This document shows, one piece after another, positions 43,009 to 51,946 of a stretch of 54,951 bases of DNA. The position numbers and the translations under genes are program-made. Source of the DNA: Candidatus Gastranaerophilales bacterium. Its GTDB lineage: Bacteria > Cyanobacteriota > Vampirovibrionia > Gastranaerophilales > Gastranaerophilaceae. Position 1 is the first letter of the stretch. The number at the start of each line of letters is the position of its first letter. The stretch is from the NCBI GenBank assembly GCA_944323685.1, contig CALUTJ010000019.1:1-54951 (forward strand), in the 5' to 3' direction. The notes beneath the pieces were generated by a model, which searched no databases, was not told where the DNA came from, and saw nothing but the letters and a program-made list of their open reading frames with translations.

Positions 43009-44361
43009 ATGCAAAATGCAAAAATGAAACCGCCGTCAATGGACGATGTGGTCTCTATGTTTCAGGCTTCGGGCTTGAAATCTAAATTAATATTTACTTT
43101 TGCAATGATTGTGATATTCAGACTCGGGGTTGCACTGCCTTTATACGGTATCAACAACGAAGTTTTTTCTAAACTTGCACAGGGCAACAACATAATCGGT
43201 TTTATCGATTTGTTCTCCGGCGGTGCGCTCGCTAACGTATCAATACTTGCGTTAGGTATCGGGCCTTACATTACCGCGTCAATTATCATGCAGCTTTTAA
43301 CGGTTATAATACCGCATCTTGAACAATTGCAAAAAGAAGAAGGCGAAGCCGGCAGAAGAAAGATTTCTCAATACACAAGATATTTTACGGTATTTATATC
43401 TTTCTTTCAGGCATGTATATTTCTTTTGTATTTGCTTCATCAGGCTCCGGCTGCGATTTTGCCGGGTGTATCGCATGTTGCTTTCTTTATAGGTTCGGCT
43501 ATTATACTTACTGCGGGCTCAGTATTTGTAATGTGGCTGGCTGAATTGATGACAGAAAGAGGCATAGGCAACGGCGGTTCTATGTTGATTTTTGTCGGTA
43601 TTATTTCAAGAATTCCGTTCTATTGCGAGAAGACCGGTCAGCTTGTTGCAAATGATTCTTCTTTGCAGCTCGGTTTGCTCGTATTGCTGGCAATATTCTT
43701 TGCAACAATGGTTTTGATTGTTGTAATGCAGGAAGCAATAAGAAAAGTGCTTATCGTTAACCCGAAACGTCAGGTTGGTAATAAGATATATGGCGGTGTA
43801 AATACTTACATTCCGTTTAAGATGAACCCGGGCGGGGTTATGCCTATCATCTTTGCGATTGCAATTTTACTGTTCCCGACAACGGTTATAAGCATTATCG
43901 GTCAGGCAAATTTGCCGCCGGGGGCGTTGAAAGACACAATCACATGGCTGGCTAATTTCTTGAATCCGTCAGGCTGGGTACATTATGTATTGTACTTTTT
44001 GTTGATTGTATTTTTAACTTTCTTTTACGCTTCAATTATGCCTAATATGCAGCCGAAAGAAATTGCAAACAACCTTAAAAAGTACGGTTCGTCTATCCCC
44101 GGTATAAAACCCGGTAAACCGACGGCTGAAGCTCTTGATAAGATAATTTCCAGACTCACTTTGCTCGGTGCGCTTTGTTTGGGTGTAGTTGCTCTGATTC
44201 CGTCAGGTGCATCATTTATTACAAACATCACAACCCTGCAAGGTATCGGGGCTACGTCTTTAATCATCATGGTCGGTGTTGCTCTTGACTTTATCAACCA
44301 GATTAAGACCCAGCTTCTTGCCAGAAATTATGAAAGCTTCTTAAAAGAACCGAATAAATAA
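43009..44361 (+). CDS. secY: Sec translocase subunit SecY
   Basis: A 450-residue, ten-helix protein channel of the general secretory pathway. Signatures present: F-R-L-G-V-A-L-P near helix 1, D-L-F-S-G-G-A-L plus L-G-I-G-P-Y-I-T-A-S-I in the plug and helix 2 region, and the cytoplasmic loop with G-E-A-G-R-R-K-I-S-Q-Y-T-R. Strong ribosome site GGAGAG. No adk, map or infA follows; a terminator does. Confidence 0.98.
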   Translation: MQNAKMKPPSMDDVVSMFQASGLKSKLIFTFAMIVIFRLGVALPLYGINNEVFSKLAQGNNIIGFIDLFSGGALANVSILALGIGPYITASIIMQLLTVIIPHLEQLQKEEGEAGRRKISQYTRYFTVFISFFQACIFLLYLLHQAPAAILPGVSHVAFFIGSAIILTAGSVFVMWLAELMTERGIGNGGSMLIFVGIISRIPFYCEKTGQLVANDSSLQLGLLVLLAIFFATMVLIVVMQEAIRKVLIVNPKRQVGNKIYGGVNTYIPFKMNPGGVMPIIFAIAILLFPTTVISIIGQANLPPGALKDTITWLANFLNPSGWVHYVLYFLLIVFLTFFYASIMPNMQPKEIANNLKKYGSSIPGIKPGKPTAEALDKIISRLTLLGALCLGVVALIPSGASFITNITTLQGIGATSLIIMVGVALDFINQIKTQLLARNYESFLKEPNK

Positions 44362-44382
44362 AAACAATTTATTCATAAAATA

Positions 44383-44418
44383 AAAAGACTCTTTGGTTAG
44401 ATTCAAAGGGTCTTTTTT
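44383..44418 (+). terminator. terminator of the rpsE-secY operon
   Basis: AAAAGAC-T-CTTTG (44383-44395) pairs with CAAAG-G-GTCTTTT (44404-44416), one wobble pair, followed by T. Confidence 0.93.
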
Positions 44419-44528
44419 TACTTTGTTTACATTTCTTTATTTTTATTAAGATAAAGTCAATTTTAAAGTTTGAGTTGTTTTCTTAGGGGTAATACGGAAG
44501 TGTAACAATTCAGGAGTGTGACAACGCT

Positions 44529-45038
44529 ATGGTTAACGGTTATAATTCAAGATTTCGTTCAAGTTATATGCAATACGGCAATGCAATGCCTATGCCGCCT
44601 GCTGCACCGAATATCGGATTTTATCCGCAGCCGCCTCAGATGAATATTTCTCATCAATCATACAATACTTCAGTACGCAACACTTTAGCGCAGCAGCCTC
44701 AAACACAGCCTGTACCGCCGGTTCAGCAACCGCAACAGCCTAAGCCTCAAACACCTACAGAACCTAAAAAACATGGTAATTCTCTGTGGGATATTATAAA
44801 AAGTGACAGGGCTGCAATTATTACGGGTACTGTTGTTTCACTTGCCGCAATTTTGATTATGCTTCTTTCTCCTAAAAAATCAGCAACAGTTGCAAAGTCT
44901 AAAAGCGGAAAAAACGTTTTTTCGCGAATGATGGATAATATAAAAACAAAATGGACAAATTACAGGGCTGACTATAAGGCACGTATGGCAGCAAAAGCGC
45001 CTGAACATTGTATGTTTACACCATATATAATCAGATAG
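44529..45038 (+). CDS. Pro/Gln-rich single-pass membrane protein
   Basis: A 169-residue protein. Residues 1-80 are rich in Pro, Gln, Asn and Tyr without a signal peptide. Residues about 96-118 are a membrane helix (A-A-I-I-T-G-T-V-V-S-L-A-A-I-L-I-M-L-L), then a short basic tail. Its shape (low-complexity, membrane, basic) resembles the 51414 protein. Unknown function. Confidence 0.75.
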   Translation: MVNGYNSRFRSSYMQYGNAMPMPPAAPNIGFYPQPPQMNISHQSYNTSVRNTLAQQPQTQPVPPVQQPQQPKPQTPTEPKKHGNSLWDIIKSDRAAIITGTVVSLAAILIMLLSPKKSATVAKSKSGKNVFSRMMDNIKTKWTNYRADYKARMAAKAPEHCMFTPYIIR

Positions 45039-45131
45039 TCAAGTAAAAAACTTTCTATTTTACATAATGTCCTAAAAACGGGTGCCGTAATATAATAAAA
45101 AGAAGATGAGATATGTTTTTAAGGATTATTT

Positions 45132-46481
45132 ATGGAAAATTGTTTTGACCTCGGGATAATCGGCGGTGGCCCTGCGGGCTATAGTGCTGCTATACGTGCA
45201 GCCCAAAAAGGCTTAAAGGTAGTTTTGTTTGAAAAAACGGCAATGGGCGGAGTTTGCCTTAATTGCGGCTGTATTCCAACAAAAACGATTCTTCACTGTA
45301 CTGATTTATACAAAAATTTGAAAAAGGCAGATAAATTCGGAATAAGTGCCGCGGAAATATCTATTGATTACACAAAAATTCTTAACCGCAAGGATGAACT
45401 CGTTCAAAAGCTTCAAAAATCCCTGACCAAGCTGGTTCAAAGTTACGGGGTAAACATTGTTAATGCAGAAGCAAAAATTTTAGACAAAGGCAAAATTGAA
45501 GCACAGGATAACACGTATTTATGTAAAAATATAATTATATCTACAGGTTCAAAACCAGCATCACTTAGAGGTATTGAAACAGACGGGAGGTTTGTTTTAA
45601 ATTCTGACCACATATTAAACCTCTCTGAAATTCCGCAAAATATTTTAATTGTCGGCTCCGGTGCTATCGGCGTTGAATGGGCAAGGATATTTTCATCTCT
45701 GGATAAAAATGTTACGGTTATTGAATTTGCACCAAGGCTTTTGCCGCTGGCTGATATGGATGTATCTAAAAGACTTGAAAGACTGTTTAAGAAAAACAGA
45801 ATAAAATTTTTTACGGGAACCAAAATAGAAAGTATTAAAGAAAAATACGTTACGCTTTCTGACGGACAGGTGATAATGCCTGACATTGTCCTTTTGGCTG
45901 TCGGAAGAGAGCCTGTATTGCCTCAAACATCAGTAAAATTAGTGATGGACGGCAAATTTATTAAAGTTAATGAAAATTTTCAAACAAATGAACCCGACAT
46001 TTTTGCGCTCGGTGATGTTAACGGTAAAGTTCAGCTCGCTCATAGTGCGCTGCATCAGGCTATCGGGGTTGTTGATTATATAGCTGAGGGGAAAAATGTA
46101 CATTTTTGTGCGCAGAAAGTGCCTTCCGTAATTTACGGAAACCCAGAGATTGCCTGGGTAGGGAAAACTGAAAAAATGCTTGAGGGGCAAAATTATAAAG
46201 TGTCAAACTTTCCTGTGTCGGCACTTGGTAAAGCTATTGCCGATGACGAAATTGACGGATTTATAAAAGTTTTGTCGGTTAATGAAAAAATAGCCGGTGC
46301 ACATATTGTCTGCCCCGAGGCTTCATCTCTGATACATCAGTTTGCATTGATGATTGGTAACGGTCTAAAAGTCGAAGATGTTTTAAATACCGTTTTTGCG
46401 CACCCTACATATTCAGAAGGTGTTTTTGAATCAGTTTTGGGACTTGATAAAATGAGCTTGAGTTTGCCTCAAAATGTTTGA
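45132..46481 (+). CDS. lpdA: dihydrolipoyl dehydrogenase
   Basis: A 449-residue flavoprotein, the E3 subunit of 2-oxoacid dehydrogenases and glycine cleavage. It has the FAD motif G-I-I-G-G-G-P-A-G, redox-active C42-x4-C47 (with an extra C45), the NAD motif I-V-G-S-G-A-I-G-V-E-W, A-L-G-D-V for FAD, and the C-terminal F-A-H-P-T-Y-S-E dyad. lipA is in the same window, but no E1 or E2 gene is nearby. Confidence 0.93.
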   Translation: MENCFDLGIIGGGPAGYSAAIRAAQKGLKVVLFEKTAMGGVCLNCGCIPTKTILHCTDLYKNLKKADKFGISAAEISIDYTKILNRKDELVQKLQKSLTKLVQSYGVNIVNAEAKILDKGKIEAQDNTYLCKNIIISTGSKPASLRGIETDGRFVLNSDHILNLSEIPQNILIVGSGAIGVEWARIFSSLDKNVTVIEFAPRLLPLADMDVSKRLERLFKKNRIKFFTGTKIESIKEKYVTLSDGQVIMPDIVLLAVGREPVLPQTSVKLVMDGKFIKVNENFQTNEPDIFALGDVNGKVQLAHSALHQAIGVVDYIAEGKNVHFCAQKVPSVIYGNPEIAWVGKTEKMLEGQNYKVSNFPVSALGKAIADDEIDGFIKVLSVNEKIAGAHIVCPEASSLIHQFALMIGNGLKVEDVLNTVFAHPTYSEGVFESVLGLDKMSLSLPQNV

Positions 46482-46567
46482 TTTGCAACAAAAACAATAT
46501 ATCGTACAGTTTTATTGATTTTTTGATAAAATTGTAAATGAGATTTGTTTACAGGGGATAAAAATTT

Positions 46568-47188
46568 ATGTTGGATGTAATTTTAGGGCATTTAATAGCT
46601 TTTATTGAAGGAGTTATTTCAAAAACAGGGGCATGGGGAATAATGTTTCTTATGGCAGTAGAATCTTGTAATATTCCTCTGCCAAGTGAAGCAATATTAC
46701 CGTTTGCAGGATATATGGTTACAAAAGGGGTGTTCAGTATTCATGTTGCTGCTTTTGCCGGTGCACTGGGCTGTGTGCTTGGTTCAATTCCTTCGTATTA
46801 TCTTGGCTATTTTGGCGGACGTCCGTTTGTGGAAAAATATGGCAAGTGGTTTTTAATAAGCAAAAAAGATTTGGAAGATGCGGACAAATGGGTGCAAAAA
46901 TACGGGGATTGGGCTTTCTTTATATGCAGAATGCTGCCCGTTGTGAGAACTTTTATTTCTTTCCCAGCAGGAATATTGAGAGCTAAAAAACGTATATTTT
47001 TTACACTCACGTTTTTAGGTTCTCTTGTATGGAGCTATTTGCTTGTGTTTGTCGGGGTGAAAATGGGGCAGAATATGGAAGCCTTTAAACATATATGGCA
47101 TAAATTTGATATAGCAATTGTTTCCGTTTGTTTTGTACTCGGGGTTGCTTATCTTTATAAACACTTTAAACATTTAAAAGAAAGTTAA
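46568..47188 (+). CDS. DedA-family membrane protein
   Basis: A 206-residue membrane protein with the DedA pattern: A-V-E-S-C-N-I-P-L-P-S-E at about 33-44, Y-Y-L-G-Y-F-G-G-R-P-F, and R-M-L-P-V-V-R-T-F-I-S-F-P-A-G. DedA proteins act in membrane homeostasis and are now linked to lipid flipping of undecaprenyl phosphate and phospholipids. That role fits the lipid-carrier genes nearby. It converges on the 47194 gene with a 5-base gap. Confidence 0.92.
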   Translation: MLDVILGHLIAFIEGVISKTGAWGIMFLMAVESCNIPLPSEAILPFAGYMVTKGVFSIHVAAFAGALGCVLGSIPSYYLGYFGGRPFVEKYGKWFLISKKDLEDADKWVQKYGDWAFFICRMLPVVRTFISFPAGILRAKKRIFFTLTFLGSLVWSYLLVFVGVKMGQNMEAFKHIWHKFDIAIVSVCFVLGVAYLYKHFKHLKES

Positions 47189-47193
47189 TTTTA

Positions 47194-47895
47194 TTACCAT
47201 TGAATAATAACTGCTCCCGCGTGTCCGTTTTGGGCTTTTGCGCTTGTTTTTGCCGTCTTGTCGTCATATTGTCCGCCAAGACCGTATTTTGTGCTTTTTG
47301 AAATATTGTACAGATAGTAATATTTTTCCGGAATATGATATTCATCAGTTTTTTGTTTTGTGCCGAGAGGGGTCATCCTTGTCGATTTTGAACCGCCTGA
47401 GGCTATTATTTTTAAATCTTTTATTATTGTAGGTTCACCGTTTTTTGCATCTATAAAGTTGCCGTTTTCGTCAATATGTGTTCCTTCTCCTCCTTTACCA
47501 ACTTTTATTACAAGTACTGGAGTTGTTATTTGTCTGTGTTTTGATATAATTTGACCGTTTTGCCCGCTTTCAAAAGGTGTTGCTCCGCCACCCCCGCCGG
47601 AGGCAAACACAAAGAAGCCCGCATTTACTTTAGGACGTGAAAATATACAGCTGTTACCTGTTGCGGTATGTATAAGTTTTTCTTCTTTCCCGCTGATTTT
47701 GTACAGCCTGCCTACATGTTCTCCGTTTTTATTTATAGTGCAGACAAACCTGCCTCTTGTATATTTTTTAGCAAAATTGATTGCTTTTGCGCTGATATAG
47801 GGTTTGAACACTACAAGGATAAGCTGGCTTATGAGTATTAGCGTCAGAACGAATACAGAAACAGTTTTTATCAACACAGGTTTGTTAGCAATCAT
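47194..47895 (-). CDS. membrane-anchored glycine-rich protein
   Basis: A 233-residue protein. One membrane segment sits at about 9-31, then a short basic region, a Cys pair (about 52 and 83), and a glycine-rich part with F-A-S-G-G-G-G-G-A-T-P at about 98-108 and a G-H-A-G-A-V-I-I-Q-W end. The N-terminal helix and C-terminal glycine-rich fold look like a pseudopilin-related or surface-fibre protein, but no prepilin cleavage motif is clear. AAGG precedes the ATG. Function unknown. Confidence 0.75.
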   Translation of the reverse strand: MIANKPVLIKTVSVFVLTLILISQLILVVFKPYISAKAINFAKKYTRGRFVCTINKNGEHVGRLYKISGKEEKLIHTATGNSCIFSRPKVNAGFFVFASGGGGGATPFESGQNGQIISKHRQITTPVLVIKVGKGGEGTHIDENGNFIDAKNGEPTIIKDLKIIASGGSKSTRMTPLGTKQKTDEYHIPEKYYYLYNISKSTKYGLGGQYDDKTAKTSAKAQNGHAGAVIIQW

Positions 47896-48090
47896 GTTTA
47901 ACCTTAACGATAAAGTGATAAATTATTCTAGTATTTTTTAATTTTGTTTGCAAGTAAAAGAACCCTGTACGTCCTGAGTGTTTAGTTTAAGATGAATTGT
48001 AAAGAATTGTAACAGATATAACAAATATTGAAATCGTATATAAAAAAATGTTTTTATATATATGTGTGTATTATAAAAAAGGTGTAAGCA

Positions 48091-49323
48091 ATGACAATTA
48101 CTGGTATCAATGGTGTAAATAACCCTCAAGGAGCTCCGAGAACAAACGGTTCTACTGCTCCTGCTGAAGATACAACAGGTTTGTTCGGTGCAGAAGAGAC
48201 TACCGAAACTAAAGGCAGCAAAGATACATCTATGTTAGAAGCTGAATTGGCAAGTTTAAATGCTGAACTTGAGGCTCTTGAAGCTCAAAAAGCTGAAAAA
48301 GAAGCTTATAAAAGAGAATTAGAAGCTCAAAAAAGAGCATTGCAAGTTCAAAAACAAAATCTTGAAGCTCAAATTAAAGCTAACGAAGATGCAATGAAAG
48401 CTAACGAAGAAGATATTACTAAAAACGAAGAAAATATCGAAAAAGAACAAGAACAAATCGAAAAATTACAAGAAGAATATGACAAAAAGAACAAAGAAGC
48501 TGAAGAATTAAACAGACAAATCAGCGAAAAAATTGCCAAAATTCTTGAAAATTCTGCTAAAAATGTTGATGAAGAAAGCAAGAAAATTCGTGAAGCAACT
48601 GAAGAAGCTAATGCTAAAGTTGAATCAGGCGAATTAGAAGAAGACGAAGTTGCTCAATATGTTGCAGACAAAGTCGGCAATCCCTCTATTGCAACTTGCA
48701 ATCAGGAATTTGAAGCAATCAGCGCATTGATGACACAAGTTAAATCATTGATTCAAGAAGCTAACAACTGTGTTGCTGAAATGAATTCAAGAAAAAGCAA
48801 TATCACTTCTTATCAGGCAAATATTTCTGCATCATGTTCTGCAAATGAACAATTACAAGCTAAAAATGCTCCGTTGCAAAAACAATTGAATTCTGTTGAC
48901 AAGCAAATAGCTGATGTTAATAATGAAATTGCAACAACTGACAGTGATATTGCAAAGATTGATCAACAAATCAGCGCAAAACAATCAAGCATTCAATCCG
49001 TAGAAAATCAACTTAACGGTACAAACAACACAGATGTATACGATGATTACGGTATTATTGATTACAAAAACTGTGGTTCTAAAGATAATAGTATAACGAA
49101 CTATACACCTGTTGCGGTAGAATGCGAGGCTGCTCAAACACAACCTCAAAAAATAACAAATCCGTTCCTTGCAATTTCTTATGACTTAGGTAATTATTCA
49201 AATATGACTGAAGCATTAGAAGCAATTGCTACTGGTAACGAACAATCTGTTTCCGAAGCAAGAACAGTAACAAATAATAACAAACAAGAAATCAGAAATA
49301 TGTTTCAGGATCTCATTGCATAA
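48091..49323 (+). CDS. long coiled-coil protein without signal peptide
   Basis: A 410-residue protein. After a polar start (T-I-T-G-I-N-G-V-N), residues about 48-170 are a nearly unbroken coiled coil (heptads with E, K, Q, L), then more helices at 215-310 and a Cys-containing tail. Codon use is typical for the window. It may be a fibrous or cell-shape protein. It is followed by a strong terminator and then by repeat copy E. Function unknown. Confidence 0.78.
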   Translation: MTITGINGVNNPQGAPRTNGSTAPAEDTTGLFGAEETTETKGSKDTSMLEAELASLNAELEALEAQKAEKEAYKRELEAQKRALQVQKQNLEAQIKANEDAMKANEEDITKNEENIEKEQEQIEKLQEEYDKKNKEAEELNRQISEKIAKILENSAKNVDEESKKIREATEEANAKVESGELEEDEVAQYVADKVGNPSIATCNQEFEAISALMTQVKSLIQEANNCVAEMNSRKSNITSYQANISASCSANEQLQAKNAPLQKQLNSVDKQIADVNNEIATTDSDIAKIDQQISAKQSSIQSVENQLNGTNNTDVYDDYGIIDYKNCGSKDNSITNYTPVAVECEAAQTQPQKITNPFLAISYDLGNYSNMTEALEAIATGNEQSVSEARTVTNNNKQEIRNMFQDLIA

Positions 49324-49344
49324 TAATCAAGCAGACTATATAAA

Positions 49345-49384
49345 AAAATAGAACCCGATATTTTAGTCGGGTTCTATTTTTTTT
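49345..49384 (+). terminator. terminator after the 48091 gene
   Basis: A 14-bp perfect stem, AAAATAGAACCCGA (49345-49358) with TCGGGTTCTATTTT (49367-49380), followed by T. Confidence 0.95.
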
Positions 49385-49442
49385 AGCTGTATCAAATAGC
49401 AATTATAACTTTTTATAAAGATTCTTTTTAGTTAACAGTTAA

Positions 49443-49620
49443 TCTAATCTAGTGTCGCAGTTGCCGTCTCGAGCCTTCGAGCCGTCACTGCTCACCTTTG
49501 CCTTCTTTTTCGGCTGAACTGTGGTGAAACCTGAAAAATGGCTTCACTATGTGAACAATGTGACACTACCAAAATTCGTTCACGTCGCTTTGCTCCTTAT
49601 CACGAATTTTTCTCGGACAA
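49443..49620. repeat. interspersed palindromic repeat, copy E (long form)
   Basis: A 178-nt copy. It matches the 123-nt form at both ends but has 55 extra bases in the centre with its own hairpin, GTGAA-A-CC with GG-C-TTCAC. 55 is not a multiple of three, so this form could not sit in a gene in the same way. It lies between two coiled-coil genes. The remainder of the 463-base gap (49621-49786) shows nothing that I can name. Confidence 0.93.
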
Positions 49621-49786
49621 TCTAAGCAGAAGTTATTTTTGTCGGTGTCTGTTTAAGTCTGACACTAATGCCCAATAAATCTTCTCTTTGTTTGTACTAT
49701 TTTGTCAGTAACGTGCCCGATTAGTTTTAGCTTAATGCCGTCAGCTCAGCTGCTTACATTTGATTTTGCAGCTTTGTTGCATCAAC

Positions 49787-51202
49787 TTATACCTGTTCCT
49801 CTACTTTTTTCAGGTTAGAAAAAGGATTTGTTGTAGAAGTAGTGTTTGTTGTATTGTTGTTCAAGGAAGAAAGCATTTGACCGTTGTAGTTAATCTGCCC
49901 GAAACCGTTGTTTAAAGACTGTTCAAGGTTTGCTGTGAAGGCATATATTCTTGCTTTTTCTTCTGCGGTCATAGGACGTTTAGAAGAGCCTTCTTCTTCC
50001 TGAGCAGCTGCATTGCCCTGAGTCAAACTGTTAAGAGCGTTTGCACCCTGATTGAAGAGATTAAAGCCGGCTTGAGCTTTTTGTAAACCATTTGCAGAAC
50101 CTTTATCTCCGAGTTCTTTTAATTTTTCTTCCAACTTTTTGCTTAATTCGGACGCCTGTGATTGAACATTCTGTTTTCCTGCTTCATAAGCTGCCTGTTT
50201 TTCACTTGCAGTTGCTCTTGCTGTTTCTAACTCGCTTTTTGCTTTCTCAAGATTTTCATTAGCTGTATTAAGTTTGTTCTCAGCTTCTTTAAAGTTTTTT
50301 TCTGCTGATTCAAGTTCCTTTTTATATTCATTAAGCTTTTGTTCAGATTTATCACGTTCTGTTTGAGCTTTCTCTTTTTCAGCGGTTGCTTTTGTCAATT
50401 CATTTTTAGCTGTCTGTAGCTCAGTTTTTGCTGCTTGCAGTTCCGCTTGTGCCTGAGCAAGCTGAGCCTGTGCTGCTGCAAGCTGAGCCTCTGCTGCAGC
50501 CAGAGCTGCGGCTGTATAAGGAAGTCCTGCTTGTGCAGAAGAAACTGCTGCTTGAGCAGACTGAACACTGGCTTGTGCACTTGAAACATTAGCCTGTGCT
50601 GTGGAAACTCTTGTTTCTGCCGTACTTACCCTGTTTTTTGCTTGTGTTTCATTATCTTTTGCAGTAGTCAAGGCTTGTTCTTTATTGTTCAAATCCTCTG
50701 TTTGGTTATCAACATTTTTCTGAGCAGCATCTCTGCTTTCACTGGCTTGATCATAAGTTCCTTGAGCAGCTTCTTGTTCTTCGGTGGCTGCTTCCGTATT
50801 TGCTTCTTTTTCTGTTACTGTTTGTGCAGCAGCATCAGATTCAGCTTTTAATGCCTGAACGGAAGCTGAGCTATCCGGTGATGAAACAATTGAATCAACA
50901 CCAGACTTTGCGGTTCGTACTACGTTAATATCAGTGCTGCTTAAAGCAGAATTACCTTCTTGTATTTCTGTATCTGTTTCTGTTTTTGTTTGTGTTGTAG
51001 AAACAGCAGGTACATCAGTAGCAGGTGGGGTATTGCCATTATTTTGAACAGAATGTTCAAAACCGTCACCAATTTTACCCCAGTTGCCCTCACCTTCCAT
51101 TTTGATTTCAGGAGTTGTGGGTTTGCTTGTGGGGATTGTAAAAGTTGGGTTTATATCCAGTTTTGGTATATCTCTTTTTTGTTGAACTTTAAATTCACCC
51201 AT
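49787..51202 (-). CDS. coiled-coil protein with Ala/Gln/Ser heptad repeats
   Basis: A 471-residue protein. A Pro/Thr-rich N-terminus (about 1-60) is followed by a long coiled coil from about 110 to 360. This has short internal repeats, such as V-S-T-A-E-T-R, V-S-T-A-Q-A-N, V-S-S-A-Q-A-S, and later A-Q-A-Q-L-A-Q-A-Q-A-E-L-Q. The C-terminus is polar. No signal peptide. It resembles fibre or spacer proteins; function unknown. Confidence 0.78.
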   Translation of the reverse strand: MGEFKVQQKRDIPKLDINPTFTIPTSKPTTPEIKMEGEGNWGKIGDGFEHSVQNNGNTPPATDVPAVSTTQTKTETDTEIQEGNSALSSTDINVVRTAKSGVDSIVSSPDSSASVQALKAESDAAAQTVTEKEANTEAATEEQEAAQGTYDQASESRDAAQKNVDNQTEDLNNKEQALTTAKDNETQAKNRVSTAETRVSTAQANVSSAQASVQSAQAAVSSAQAGLPYTAAALAAAEAQLAAAQAQLAQAQAELQAAKTELQTAKNELTKATAEKEKAQTERDKSEQKLNEYKKELESAEKNFKEAENKLNTANENLEKAKSELETARATASEKQAAYEAGKQNVQSQASELSKKLEEKLKELGDKGSANGLQKAQAGFNLFNQGANALNSLTQGNAAAQEEEGSSKRPMTAEEKARIYAFTANLEQSLNNGFGQINYNGQMLSSLNNNTTNTTSTTNPFSNLKKVEEQV

Positions 51203-51274
51203 TTTAATGCTCTCTTTCTTACTTTACTTAAATTTACTCTCTATATATAAATAAAAACCTTGCAGCACAATTAA

Positions 51275-51303
51275 TTGACAAAACAGTATATACTTTTTAT
51301 ATA
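51275..51303 (+). promoter_or_regulatory. promoter of the 51414 gene
   Basis: TTGACA (51275-51280), a 17-base spacer, TATATA (51298-51303). It leaves a leader of about 105 bases before the ATG at 51414. Confidence 0.65.
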
Positions 51304-51413
51304 TTATTTACATAAGTTTACAATTGTGTAATTTTGTAAATATCTTTTGAAAAATTAGCAACAATTTATGTTTTACGTACTTTATAGTATTGTAACTATA
51401 GTGAGGTGTGAAA

Positions 51414-51845
51414 ATGAAATTATCTGCTATTGCAAATAATATTTCTGACAAAGCAAAAAAATACACAAAAGATGTACATGCAACTTATGACAACACTGTA
51501 AAACCTTTTGTAAAAGAACAGTATAAATATGCAAAAAAAATGTCTAAAGATACTGTTAACTTTGTTAAAAGGAATCCTAAAAAAATCGGAAAATACGCTG
51601 CGATTGCTACCGCTATTGTTGCTGCCGGTGTTGGCATAGTTAAAGGCATAAAAGATTATATTGAAACTAAAAAAGTAAACAAAATCCTTGCAAAATTTGT
51701 TGCTACGGAAAAACAAAATAATAAAGAATTAAAAGACTTTATTGGTATACAAAGAGAGATTATTGACTCAAGAGATACAATCATCGATGCCCAGAGAAAG
51801 GTTATTGAAGAACAAAAAGCAAAACTTGGGGAAAATAATAACTAA
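51414..51845 (+). CDS. small membrane protein with C-terminal coiled coil
   Basis: A 143-residue protein. The first 60 residues are basic and amphipathic. A glycine/alanine helix of membrane type lies at about 58-80 (Y-A-A-I-A-T-A-I-V-A-A-G-V-G-I-V), and a coiled coil closes the protein. ATG at 51414 is preferred over GTG at 51408, because GAGGTG sits 5 bases before it. No family recognised. Confidence 0.75.
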   Translation: MKLSAIANNISDKAKKYTKDVHATYDNTVKPFVKEQYKYAKKMSKDTVNFVKRNPKKIGKYAAIATAIVAAGVGIVKGIKDYIETKKVNKILAKFVATEKQNNKELKDFIGIQREIIDSRDTIIDAQRKVIEEQKAKLGENNN

Positions 51846-51885
51846 CCGAAACTTATAATTGAAAATAAATATAATTGTTATACAG

Positions 51886-51932
51886 GCCCTTCATAAAAGA
51901 ATCATAAAAGATTTTAATTGAAGGGCTTTTTA
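51886..51932 (+). terminator. terminator before comEC
   Basis: GCCCTTCA (51886-51893) pairs with TGAAGGGC (51919-51926), followed by TTTTTAT. The loop is 25 bases and AT-rich. Confidence 0.8.
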
Positions 51933-51946
51933 TATATGATTAGAGA

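Noticed and set aside
47194-47895. Type IV pilin
   Set aside because: There is no clear prepilin peptidase site (G followed by F/M-x4-E) before the N-terminal helix.
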